A DNA stretch of 64,000 nucleotides, taken from NCBI RefSeq assembly GCF_005048155.1, contig NZ_SUMB01000004.1, positions 372,001 through 436,000 of the forward strand. Reading direction: 5' to 3'. Positions 43,477 through 52,700 of this stretch are shown piece by piece; positions within the stretch are counted from its first letter, which is position 1, and every line of letters begins with the position of its first letter. Origin of the DNA: Streptomyces piniterrae (GTDB taxonomy: Bacteria > Actinomycetota > Actinomycetes > Streptomycetales > Streptomycetaceae). A program made the position numbers and the translations under genes. The notes beneath the pieces were generated by a model. It did not search any database. It worked only from the letters and a program-made list of their open reading frames with translations, and was not told where the DNA came from.

Positions 43477-44520
43477 TTGGGGCTGCCGCAGGTCAGCCTC
43501 GTCGACGTCGCGAGCTATCTCCCCGGCAGCACGGTGGGCACCGAATACTTCACGCAGTTCGCGCGCTCCGATCGGATGGCGAAGAACGAGATGCTCCGGG
43601 CGCCGAGGACCCGGCACCACGTGGCGCGCGACGAAACCGCCGTCGACATGGTCGAGCGGGCCGTCGCGCCGCTGGTGGAACGCCATGGGCAACAGGCGAT
43701 CTCGAACATCGATGTGCTGCTCACCCATACCCAGCTGCCGGACAACCCGGTGCTGGGACCGGGGTCCGAGGTGGCCCGGCGACTCGGCATGACACCCGGA
43801 TGGGTCATCGATATCCACAACGGCGGATGCGCGGCCTTCCTGCACATGATCGGCCTGGCCCGGATGATCCTGCAGACCACCGCCGCCCGGACCGCACTGA
43901 TCGCCGCCAGCCAGAACAGCGCGGGCCCGGTGTTCACCCAGACCGAGGTCCGCAAACTGGCGCAGGCGGCGGTACCTGGCGACGGCTGCGGGGTGGGGCT
44001 GCTGGTGAAGAACTCCGAGGCGCCGATCCTCGACGTGCAGACCCGCACCTACCCGGAATTCGCCGGGGACATGATGTTCTGCACCGATGTGACCGGCAGC
44101 GGCACCTTCGACCGCGACCGCAAGTACTGGGAGCCAGGCCCCGGGCAGCCCTGTGTCAGCTTTACCGAATCCCGCATCGCCAAAGTGTTCACGCGGGGCA
44201 ACCGACTGGTGCCGGAGCTGGCACACGCGGTCTGCGAGCGCATCGGGGTGAAGAGCCGCGACATCGATGTCTTCGTCACCAACCAGCCGAACCGGCTGTT
44301 CCTGCGCAACTGGCGCGAAGCCATGGGTCTACCGCCCGAACAGCACCCGGACACCTTCGACAGCTGCGGAAACCTGTTCGCCGCAGGGATTCCCGTCACC
44401 CTCGACGCCGAGAACCGGGCCGGTCGGCTGCGCAATGGATCGATCGTGCTGATGGCGGCGTTCGCCCACGCCGGCGATTTCGCCGGCGCCGCGGCGGTGC
44501 GGTGGGGCGCTGCCCGATGA
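43477..44520 (+). CDS. KASIII-like acyltransferase with altered active site
   Basis: The 347-residue protein has the thiolase fold of 3-oxoacyl-ACP synthase III. The active-site Cys is present (DIHNGGCAAFLHM near 125). The usual His-Gln-Ala-Asn motif reads TNQPN (DVFVTNQPNRLFLRN), so the catalytic His is lost. The late Asn is kept in DSCGNLFAAGIPV. Such changes mark KASIII homologues that transfer acyl groups instead of condensing. The TTG at 43477 has no ribosome site; an ACG at 43456 lies 8 nt after GAGGT and is the only other plausible start, since the frame is closed by the preceding stop. Its own stop overlaps an ATG (ATGA) of a lost fourth gene. Confidence 0.88.
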   Translation: MGLPQVSLVDVASYLPGSTVGTEYFTQFARSDRMAKNEMLRAPRTRHHVARDETAVDMVERAVAPLVERHGQQAISNIDVLLTHTQLPDNPVLGPGSEVARRLGMTPGWVIDIHNGGCAAFLHMIGLARMILQTTAARTALIAASQNSAGPVFTQTEVRKLAQAAVPGDGCGVGLLVKNSEAPILDVQTRTYPEFAGDMMFCTDVTGSGTFDRDRKYWEPGPGQPCVSFTESRIAKVFTRGNRLVPELAHAVCERIGVKSRDIDVFVTNQPNRLFLRNWREAMGLPPEQHPDTFDSCGNLFAAGIPVTLDAENRAGRLRNGSIVLMAAFAHAGDFAGAAAVRWGAAR

Positions 44521-44600
44521 ACGCTCCTTGGCCGCTTCATCCTCACTGTCAGGGTCCGCGTCGCCGGCGTGGAACGGCCACCACCAGGCGGCGTCCCGTA
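44517..44600 (+). pseudogene. 5' stub of a lost fourth operon gene
   Basis: ATGA at 44517-44520 joins the KASIII-like stop to a frame beginning MNAPWPLHPHCQGP. About 25 codons later the sequence turns into IS630 transposase. This looks like the coupled start of a gene that was cut off. Confidence 0.45.
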
Positions 44601-44780
44601 CGGCGCCACTTCCACATCCGATGGGTTGATGCGCTCGGGGTTCAGGATCCCCGCATCCACCATGTCTTCATCCCTGTCGGCGCCTGCTGGCTCAACCTCC
44701 AAGAAGGCTGGTGGCGCATCTTCCGCAAAACGGCCCTCGCCGGACAGTCCTTCGCCGGACCACCCGAGAGGCACCGTTTG
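44600..44780 (+). pseudogene. IS630-family transposase C-terminal fragment
   Basis: The frame HFHIRWVDALGVQDPRIHHV then FIPVGACWLNLQEGWWRIF and RKTALAGQSFAGP matches the C-terminal DDE_3 region with the final Glu context. No start or first two catalytic residues remain. Confidence 0.75.
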
Positions 44781-44839
44781 AGGAATCGAGCACTGGATCG
44801 CCACCAGGAACAGGCCCAGTACGGCCGATCAGCACGCCA

Positions 44840-45919
44840 TCAGTACGCCCGACCCCGCTCGCGGAGCTCCTTCGCCAGGCGAGCCGTCGTCGACTTCGGG
44901 TACGAGATGTGGTCCGGGTCGCCGTCGGAGGTGTAGCGGGTGACCTTCCCGTGCGCCAGCTGGTCCAGCCAGTGCGCCGAGCCGAACTGCGCGTCCTGCG
45001 CATGCTCGGACGCCGAGCGGATCCGCGGGATGCCGACCGGGTCGAAGTCCGCGGCGTACGGAGAAGGGGCCGGGCCCGCGCCCACGAGATATGCGCCGTC
45101 GTGCCGGTACGTCACGCCGTCCGCGCTGCCCTTGAGGCCGAGCGAGGCGGGGTTGGGCTGCACTCCGAGCGGCAGGCCCATCGACGTCACCTGCGCGCCC
45201 GGCACGCTCTTCGTGATGACCTTCTGGTCCGCGGCTATCTGATGCTGCGCCTGCGCGGCGGAGATGTCGCGCAGGTTGGCGTGGTCGAGGGTGTGGTTGC
45301 CTATCTCGAAGCCGTTGCGGTGCAGCCACGCAAGGGACTTCTCGGTACCGGTGGCCGGGAACCCGCCGCCGTTCACGAAGAGCGTCGCCACCGGCTTGAA
45401 CTGCGGGTGCTCGCGGGCGACGGCGAGCAGGATCCCGATCGCGCAGTCGGCCGTAGGTTTGCCGTCCTTGCCCAGCCTGAACTGGCTGTCGGTGGAATCG
45501 TCGAAGGTGAGCACGACGGGGTGGGCGCCCGCCGGTATGCCGATCTTCCCCGTGCTGTACGCGCCCGCCGTCACCGGCACGTACTTCTCCTTCGCCAGCC
45601 GCTCCAGCTCCGCCCGGAAGTCCCGCGGGCTGCGGTCGTACACGCTGCGCGGCCTGTCGACGATCTGGTGGTACATCAGGACCGGTACGGCGCCGAGCTC
45701 GTCGGCCCTCACCGTGGCCGGGGCGGGGAAGTTGGGCCGGGAGGGGTGTTCCGGGCGTGCGGAGGGGGAATCCTGGCTGCCACCGGCGGTTTTGGAGGCC
45801 GAGGCAGCAGGCGGGGGCGCACCACCTCGGGATTCGGTGCAGGAGACCGCCGACGCGGCCAGGGTCAGCAGGGACAGCGCAACGAGACCGTGACGACGGA
45901 TATGGAGACGGCGACGCAC
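44840..45919 (-). CDS. Polysaccharide deacetylase lipoprotein
   Basis: This 359-residue NodB-fold enzyme removes acetyl groups from cell-wall or surface polysaccharide. A GTG at 45919 with GGAGG 5 nt upstream starts a lipoprotein signal (VALSLLTLAASAVSC). After a Pro/Ser linker come VLMYHQIVDRP, the TFDD motif (PVVLTFDDSTDSQF) and the metal His pair in GFEIGNHTLDHANL. The C-terminal motif IPRIRSASEHAQ is also conserved in the group. Its start is only 25 bp from that of the divergent DUF4015 gene. Confidence 0.92.
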   Translation of the reverse strand: MRRRLHIRRHGLVALSLLTLAASAVSCTESRGGAPPPAASASKTAGGSQDSPSARPEHPSRPNFPAPATVRADELGAVPVLMYHQIVDRPRSVYDRSPRDFRAELERLAKEKYVPVTAGAYSTGKIGIPAGAHPVVLTFDDSTDSQFRLGKDGKPTADCAIGILLAVAREHPQFKPVATLFVNGGGFPATGTEKSLAWLHRNGFEIGNHTLDHANLRDISAAQAQHQIAADQKVITKSVPGAQVTSMGLPLGVQPNPASLGLKGSADGVTYRHDGAYLVGAGPAPSPYAADFDPVGIPRIRSASEHAQDAQFGSAHWLDQLAHGKVTRYTSDGDPDHISYPKSTTARLAKELRERGRAY

Positions 45920-45944
45920 GAGACCTCCCGGAAGGGGCGTGCCA

Positions 45945-47612
45945 ATGCGGCTCGACTGGAAGATATGGATCTTCCCGGATGCATCCGATTCCTCGACTTC
46001 CACTGAATCCTCTACTAGTCGTTCCCCCCGCAGACACGCCGTCATTCTTCTGGCCGGGGTGCTCGCCATGGTCCTCGTCGTCGGCGGCGTCCTCCTCCTG
46101 CGGCAGGTGCGCCACCCCGACTTCCGGCTGGCTGGGCTGCCGGCCGGCGGCGTGGTGAACACCGCCGGGCTGCAGAAGAACTCCATAGAGGTGACCGCGG
46201 CCGATGCGGCCCAGCTGCGCGGCGCCCAGGTCACGGTGGACGGCAGGCCCGTACCGGTACGGCACTTGGGCGGGCGTCTGGCGGTCGCCCTGGGCTCGCT
46301 GCGCGACGGCACGTACGAACTGAAGGTGTCCAAGGACGGCTCGGTCCTCAACAGCGGCTCCGAACTGACGCGCCGTCTGACGGTCGACACGACGCCGCCG
46401 CGGCTGACGCTCGCTGACACCGAAGGCCGCACCCTGCGCGGCCCTGTCACGGTCAAGGGCCGTGTGGCGGGCGCCAGGTCGGTCACGGTCCAGGGCCGTG
46501 CGGCGCACATCGGCAAGGGCGGGGCGTTCGCCGTGACCCTGCCGAAGCCGCCGATGAAGGCCACCGCCGTCGCCACCGACAAGGCAGGGAACACCGTGCG
46601 CGAGGACGCGGTGGTCACGGTGAAGCGGCCGCTGCTGCGCGCGGTGCATGTCAGCGGCCAGGGCTGGGCCTCCGACCAGCTGCGCAAGCCGGTGATGCGG
46701 CTGCTGCGCGAGCACAAGATCAACGCAGTCGAGCTCGACATCAAGGACGAGCTCGGCGAGATCGGTTACGACTCGCAGGTGCCGCTCGCCAAGAAGATCG
46801 GCGCAGCCAAGGGCTACTACGACGCGAAGAAGGCCATCAAAGAGATCCATGACGCGGGCGGTTCGGTCGTCGGCCGCATCGTCGCCTTCCGCGACCCGGT
46901 CCTGGCCTCGGCCTCATGGAAGAACGGCCACCGTGACCGCGTCGTCCAGACCCCCGACGGCGGCCCGTACGGCGGCGCCTCCAACTACGGCTCGCTCTCC
47001 TTCACCAACTTCGCCGACAAAGCCGTGCGCCAGTATCACCTCGACCTCGCCGCCGAGGCCGCGAAGCTCGGCTTCGACGACATCCTGTACGACTACATCC
47101 GCCGCCCCGACGGCAAGCTGAGCGGCATGTCCTTCCCGGAGCTGGGCAAAACCTCGCCCGAGGACTCCATCGCCGGGCTCGTCGCGCAGACCCGTCAGGT
47201 CGCCCACGACCACGGCGCGTTTCTCGGCGTGTCGGTCTTCGGCATCGCCGTCACGCGCCCGAAGGAGATCGCCCAGGACATCGGCAAGTTCGCGAAGGAG
47301 AGCGACTACATCGCGCCGATGATCTACCCCTCGCACTGGGCCAAGGGCGAGTACGGCGTCTCCGACCCCAACTCGCACCCGTATCCGATCACCCAGAAGT
47401 CGCTCGCCGACTTCGTGAAGAAGACGAAGCACACGAATGCCGAGATCATCCCTTGGATCCAGGACTTCTCGCTCGGGGTGTCCTACGGCGTCCCGGAGGT
47501 CGACGCCCAGATCCGCGCCGCCAGGGACGACGGCATCCACTCGTTCCTCCTGTGGAACCCGGGCGTGCGCTACCACGGCGGAGCGCTCAGCCCGATGAAG
47601 AAGAACCGCTGA
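45945..47612 (+). CDS. DUF4015 putative glycoside hydrolase
   Basis: The 555-residue protein has an N-terminal transmembrane helix (HAVILLAGVLAMVLVVGGVLLL). Two Ig-like beta domains of about 90 residues each follow (VTAADAAQLRGAQVTVDGRP; TPPRLTLADTEGRTLRG). A C-terminal TIM-barrel domain of the DUF4015/GHL15 type has NAVELDIKDELGEIGYDS, GRIVAFRDPVLA, DDILYDYIRRPDG and MIYPSHWAKGEYG. The barrel is predicted to cleave glycans; Asp and Glu on strand ends fit this. GAAGGGG lies 8 nt before ATG 45945. It is divergent from the deacetylase and both probably act on the cell envelope. Confidence 0.9.
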   Translation: MRLDWKIWIFPDASDSSTSTESSTSRSPRRHAVILLAGVLAMVLVVGGVLLLRQVRHPDFRLAGLPAGGVVNTAGLQKNSIEVTAADAAQLRGAQVTVDGRPVPVRHLGGRLAVALGSLRDGTYELKVSKDGSVLNSGSELTRRLTVDTTPPRLTLADTEGRTLRGPVTVKGRVAGARSVTVQGRAAHIGKGGAFAVTLPKPPMKATAVATDKAGNTVREDAVVTVKRPLLRAVHVSGQGWASDQLRKPVMRLLREHKINAVELDIKDELGEIGYDSQVPLAKKIGAAKGYYDAKKAIKEIHDAGGSVVGRIVAFRDPVLASASWKNGHRDRVVQTPDGGPYGGASNYGSLSFTNFADKAVRQYHLDLAAEAAKLGFDDILYDYIRRPDGKLSGMSFPELGKTSPEDSIAGLVAQTRQVAHDHGAFLGVSVFGIAVTRPKEIAQDIGKFAKESDYIAPMIYPSHWAKGEYGVSDPNSHPYPITQKSLADFVKKTKHTNAEIIPWIQDFSLGVSYGVPEVDAQIRAARDDGIHSFLLWNPGVRYHGGALSPMKKNR

Positions 47613-47668
47613 AGAAAGAGTAAGGAAGGCGCCCTGACTTCGGCGCTCAGTGCGTTGCTGTGCGGCGC

Positions 47669-47790
47669 TCAGTGCGTGGCCGTGGCGATGCGCGCGGCCA
47701 CGCAGGGGTCCTCGTTGCGGTACCCGAGGCGGGTGTAGAGCCGCTCGGCGGGCGCGTTGTCGGCCAACTGCCACAGCGTGCAGAAACCGT
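47669..47790 (-). pseudogene. GNAT acetyltransferase C-terminal fragment
   Basis: The frame GFCTLWQLADNAPAERLY then TRLGYRNEDPCVAARIATATH is the end of a GNAT-type N-acetyltransferase. The remaining 100 or so residues are missing; unrelated sequence starts at about 47790. Confidence 0.75.
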
Positions 47791-47955
47791 GTCGGCGTCT
47801 CCTCCGCGAACGCGAGCGGCCCGGCGCGGCAAACATCGGCCTGATCGACCTGACGGTCCGCTACACCCCGGTCGCCGAGCTGTTGCGGGTCATCCCCTAG
47901 ACGCGGACCGGACGGCGAACAATGCAGGGAGGTGGCGAACATGCCGTTGAAGGTT
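47791..47955. other. Unassigned fragment junction
   Basis: Between the GNAT and recombinase remnants a plus-strand frame ends GLIDLTVRYTPVAELLRVIP then TAG at 47898. It may be the tail of another lost gene. I do not recognise it. Confidence 0.35.
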
Positions 47956-49230
47956 TCACCCACCCGCTCCGGGCCCAGCACCACGGTTGCGCAGAGTCCG
48001 CTGGCGGGTTGGGCTCGCGAGCATGGCAGTTGCTGCAGGCGCAGGCGGTCACGTCCGGGTACGGGCGGGTAGTAGCGGAGCTCTTCGACGTCGGTCACAG
48101 CAGAGTGCTGCCATGGGCACGCCGCCCGGAAGCGGCTGCCTTGCTCACGGCGATGGCCGATCCCGACCGGGACTTCGATGCGATCGTCATCGGCTCCTGT
48201 GAGCGAGCCTTCTACGGCAACCAGTTCGCGACCATGGCACCACTCTTCCAGCACTACGGCGTGGCGCTGTGGGTGCCGGAGCTGGGCGGACCGATCGCCC
48301 CGGCCCTCGTTGGCCACGAGGAGCTGATGATCCTGCTGGGAATCCTGTCCAAGCGGGAGATCGCCCGCACCCGGATCCGGGTACGCAGCGCAATGACCGT
48401 GCAGGCCCGCGCCCAAGGCCGCTACCTTGGCGGTCGCCCACCCTACGGCTACCGGCTCGTAGACGCCGGCCTCCATCCCAACCAGGCGCCGGCCCGCCGC
48501 GGTGTCCGGCTCCATCGCCTGGACGTCGATCCGGAGTGCGGCCGGATCGTCAAGTGGATCTTCGCTCAGCGGCTCGTCCTGCACAGCGTCGCCCGCATCA
48601 CCCGAGCCCTTAACGACGCGAGCATCCCCTCCCATCCTGGCCAACCCCCGCTACACCGGCCATGAGGTGTGGAACCGGCAACGCACCGACCACGAACTGC
48701 TCGATCCGGACAACACCAGCTTGGGACATCGCGGTGTGATGCGCTGGAACGGTCCCGAGGACTGGATCATCTCCACCAAGCCCGCGCATCCGGCGTTGGT
48801 CAGCGAGGCGGACTTCATCGCCGTGCAACGCATCCGGGCGCCAAGACAGCCAACCCCATGCCGCGCCTATCAGCTAGCCGGGCTCCTGCGCTGCGGCCTC
48901 TGCGGCCGCCGGATGGATTCTTGCTGGGCGGGGCATGCCGCGTATCTCTGTCGGCACGGCCACTCCAGCGCCAGCCCGCGCGACCCGATTCGGCCGCCGA
49001 ATGCGTACGTGCGCGAGGACCACATCCTGCCGCACCTACCCGCCCTCCTCATCCGGCTCACCGCCACTGAACCAGACGACAACATCCTGGAGCCCAGCCA
49101 CGCTGAACCGCCTACTGAGCCCGACGCCGTCGAGCACCTCCGGACCAAGCGCATCACCCTGATCTTCGACCCCACGTCCAAGACCCTCACCACTGACACG
49201 CCTCAAGGAGTAAGGATCACCATCGGCTGA
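47956..49230 (+). pseudogene. Serine recombinase, frameshifted
   Basis: The first frame has SRAWQLLQAQAVTSGYGRVV, AELFDVGHSRVLPWARRPEA and LGGRPPYGYRLVDAG, the resolvase and linker regions of a large serine recombinase. The catalytic Ser at the very N-terminus is missing. Near 48640 the frame shifts, with loss of about 45 residues, and continues ILANPRYTGHEVWNRQRTD, a zinc ribbon (CGLCGRRMDSCW) and PPNAYVREDHILPHLPALL to the stop. It cannot make an active recombinase. It lies 140 bp from the tRNA-Leu. Confidence 0.9.
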
Positions 49231-49336
49231 CCGTGATCAACCTGCACGACGAGCGAAGGGAGAAGAGCCAAGGAAGGGCCGAAACACCAAGCGCCCACTC
49301 TTGGGCGGAAGCCCAAGGCGGGTGCTGGTGGCGCCT

Positions 49337-49351
49337 GCCCGCGAAGCGGGC
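49337..49351. terminator. Hairpin downstream of tRNA-Leu
   Basis: GCCCGC/GCGGGC stem with a 3-nt loop, 18 nt after the tRNA 3' end on the minus strand. Probable tRNA terminator; short T tract lacking. Confidence 0.5.
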
Positions 49352-49368
49352 ACTGTGTGCGATAGGTG

Positions 49369-49453
49369 TGTCCGAGGGGGGACTTGAACCCCCACGCCCG
49401 ATAAAGGGCACTAGCACCTCAAGCTAGCGCGTCTGCCATTCCGCCACCCGGAC
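49369..49453 (-). tRNA. tRNA-Leu (anticodon GAG)
   Basis: The 85-nt minus-strand sequence folds as a class II tRNA. The acceptor stem is GTCCGGG with CTCGGAC plus discriminator A. The anticodon loop TTGAGGT sits on a CTAGC/GCTAG stem. There is a long variable arm (TGCCCTTTATCGGGCG) and a T arm GGGGGTTCAAGTCCCCC. CCA is not encoded. It reads CUC/CUU Leu codons. Confidence 0.97.
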
Positions 49454-49784
49454 TAGGTGTGATCTTCACGGGGCGTTCCCCGCGGCGACGTGGACAACAA
49501 TACCAAGGTTTCGGAGTGCCCTTCACCTGCATATCCAACGGCCATAAGCCTGGTTTATGGCCAGCGGGAGCCGGCGGGAGACGGGTCGCGACGGGGCGAG
49601 CGCCCGCAGTGATCGTTTCGTTGTCGGGGGCGAGGTCACGCAGGGTGTGGGGCGTGGTGCGGACGGCAGCAGCGATGGTGTGCGCGTCCCGGGCATGGGT
49701 CGTGGGCGTGGTGTTCGCCCTCGGCGACGTCCGGTCCTAGGTGGACGTCGAGGTCGCCGAGGTCGATCGCGATGCTCGTAGTCG
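49454..49784. other. Gap between tRNA-Leu and the NRPS end
   Basis: 331 bp with no recognisable gene. The tRNA promoter must lie in the part next to 49454. Confidence 0.5.
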
Positions 49785-52700
49785 TCAGCGTTCCTGCGGC
49801 CCTGACAGGTCGATGTCGTGTACCGGGATGTCCGGGGTGGCGGCGACCGTACTCAGCAGCCGTGTGAAGCGGGTGCAGAGGGTCTCGACGGTGGAGCGGT
49901 CGAACAGCTCGGTTCGGTATTCGACGACACCGTCGACGCCGTGGCAGGTGCCGTCGGCGTCGCGCCGCTCGAACAGGCCGAAGGTCAGGTCGAAGCCGGC
50001 GGAACCCCTGCCGACCAGGTCCACCGTGGCGGAGGCGCCCGGTAGCTCCAGCCTGTCGGGGAGGGCTGGTGTGAGAACCAGCATCACCTGGAACAAGGCT
50101 CGGCCGAACACGGCCCGCCCGCTCGCCGCCCGACGTGGCCCCTGTGCCTCCACGACCAGGTCGAAGGGCACATCCTGGTGGGCGAAGGCCGCCAGATCGG
50201 CCTGCGTGACCCGGCCGAGCAGCTCACGGAAGGTCGGCTCTCCCGAGGTGTCGGTGCGCAGTACGAGCGTGTTCACGAAGAAGCCGACGAGGTCGTCGAG
50301 CTCCGCGTCCGCGCGGTCGGACACCGCCGTGCCGATCGGGATGTCCGTACCCGCGCCGAGGCGGGTGAGCAGCGCGGCCAGTCCGGCGTGCGCCACCAGG
50401 AAGAGGCTGGCCTGCTCGTCCGCGGCCATCTTCAGGAGCTGCCCGTGTACGTCTGCGGGGACGGTGAAGGCGAACGTGTCGCCGGCGGTGTGCGCCGGGC
50501 GGCCGGACGGCGCCCGCTCCGTACGGTCGGCGGGTAGCGGGATGCGTTCCGGCAGACCGGCCAAGGTCTTGTTCCAGTAGGCGAGTTGGCCGGACCGCAG
50601 GGCGCTGGGCTCGTCGTCGGTGCCGAGCAGTTCACGCTGCCAGAGGGTGAAGTCGGCGTACTGGGTGGGTAGCGGCGACCAGTCGGGGGCGTCACCGGTG
50701 AGGCGGGCCCGGTAGGCGGTGCCGAGGTCGTCCAGCAGCCGGGGCAGCGAGGCGCGGTCGCAGGCGATGTGGTGGAGCAGGAGGAGCAGCGTCTGCCTGC
50801 GCGAGGTCTCGGTGCTGGACTTGGTGGTGGGCTCGATGGTGAAGAGGACCGTGCGCAGGGGGAGTTCGCTCTCCAGGTGGAAGGGGCGGCCGGCTGCGGC
50901 GCTCAACGCGGCCGGCAGCTGGTCCGGGGCTACGGGTTCGACCGTGAGGGCCGGGCGGGCGGCCGTGACCGGCAGGATGTGCTGGACCGCCTGGCCGTTC
51001 CGCTGCCGGATGAGGGTACGCAGGGTTTCGTGCCGGGCCGTGAGGTCGCCCAGGGCGGCACGGAGCGCCTCCTGGTCCAGCTCGCCGTCCCAGCGCAGCA
51101 CCAGGGGAACGTTGTAGGTGCTGTCGGGGCCGGCGAGCTTGTGCAGGAACCAGAAGCGCCGTTGGCCGAAGGAGAGCGGGACCGGCTCGGCGCCGCGGTC
51201 CTCGGCCTGCGGGAGCCGAGGGACGGGCCGGGGACCCGGCGGCACGGAGGTGTCGCCGGGATGAGGCGTGTCGCCCAGGTGAGCGGCGAGCCCGGCGACG
51301 GTCGGGTGGAGGAAGACGTCCCTGACATCCAGGTCGGCCCGGGTGCCGAGACGGGCTCGGCGCACCATGGTGACCAGCCTTGTCGCCCGCAGGCTGTCAC
51401 CTCCGAGGTGGAAGAAGTCGTCGTCGGCGCCCACCTGCTCCACGGCGAGCAGGTCGGCGTACAGCGCGGCCAGTTCGGCTTCCAGCGGCGTGCCCGGGGC
51501 GCGTGACGACGTGTGTGCGCGGGCCTGGGGGGAAGGGAGCGCCGCCCGGTCCAGCTTGCCGTTGGGGGTGAGCGGCAGCCTGTCGAGCGGGACGAACAGG
51601 GACGGGACCTGATGCGCCGGAAGCCGCTCGCGCAGCCATTCCCGGAGCCGGGCAAGAGCCGGCTCGGGATCGTCCGCCGCCGTCTCACGGGTGAGGACCA
51701 CGTAGGCCACCAGCTGGGCGGCCTCGTCGGCTCCCTGTCCGCCGTCGTCCGCCCTGGTGCGGGCCGGACCGTGCGGAACGCCGGAGCTCGCCAGCACGGC
51801 GCCGCCCGCGACGCCGGGGGCGGCCAGCAGCGCCGCCTCGACCTCGGCCGGTTCGATCCGGAAGCCACGGATCTTGACCTGGTCGTCCGCCCGGCCGAGA
51901 TACTCCAGTGAGCCGTCCCGACGGGCGCGTACGAGGTCGCCCGAGCGGTACAGCCGGGACCCGGCGGGGCCGAAGGGGTTGGCCACGAAGCGTTGCGCCG
52001 TCAACGCGGAACGGTGGAGATAGCCCCTGGCCACACCGCTACCCGCGACATACAGCTCACCGGCGGCCCCGGGGGGCACCGGGCGCAGCCGGTTGTCCAG
52101 TACGTACAGCCGGGTGCCGGCGATGGCCCTGCCGATCGGGACGACCTGCGCCGTGCCGTGGTCGTGCTCCAGGTCGAGCCGGGTCGAGAGGACCGCGGTC
52201 TCGGTGATGCCGTACATGTTGACCAGGACGGGCGCGGAGTCCTGGTGCCGCCCGTACCAGGAACGCACGACGGCTGGGGAGAGCGCCTCACCACAGAAGA
52301 TGACCCAGCGCAGGGCCAGTTGCCGCCCCCGCTCCGGCTCTTCGGCGTCGGCCTGCTCCAGCGACCGGAAGGCGGAGGGCGTCTGATTGAGCACCGTCAC
52401 ACATTCCCGCACCAGCAGGTCGAGGAAGGCGCGGGGGGAGCGGCTCACCTCGCGGGGGACGACCACCAGTCGGCCACCGTGCGCGAGGGCGCCCCACATC
52501 TCCCACACGGAGAAGTCGAAGGCACAGGAGTGGAACATCGTCCAGGTGTCGCCGGGGCCGAAGCCGAACTCGGCGGCTCCCGCCTGCAACAGTGCGACCG
52601 GACCGCGGTGCGGGACCACCACGCCCTTGGGGCGGCCGGTGGATCCGGAGGTGTAGATGACGTATGCGGCATGGTCGGGCGTCAGCGGCCCCGTGCGGTC

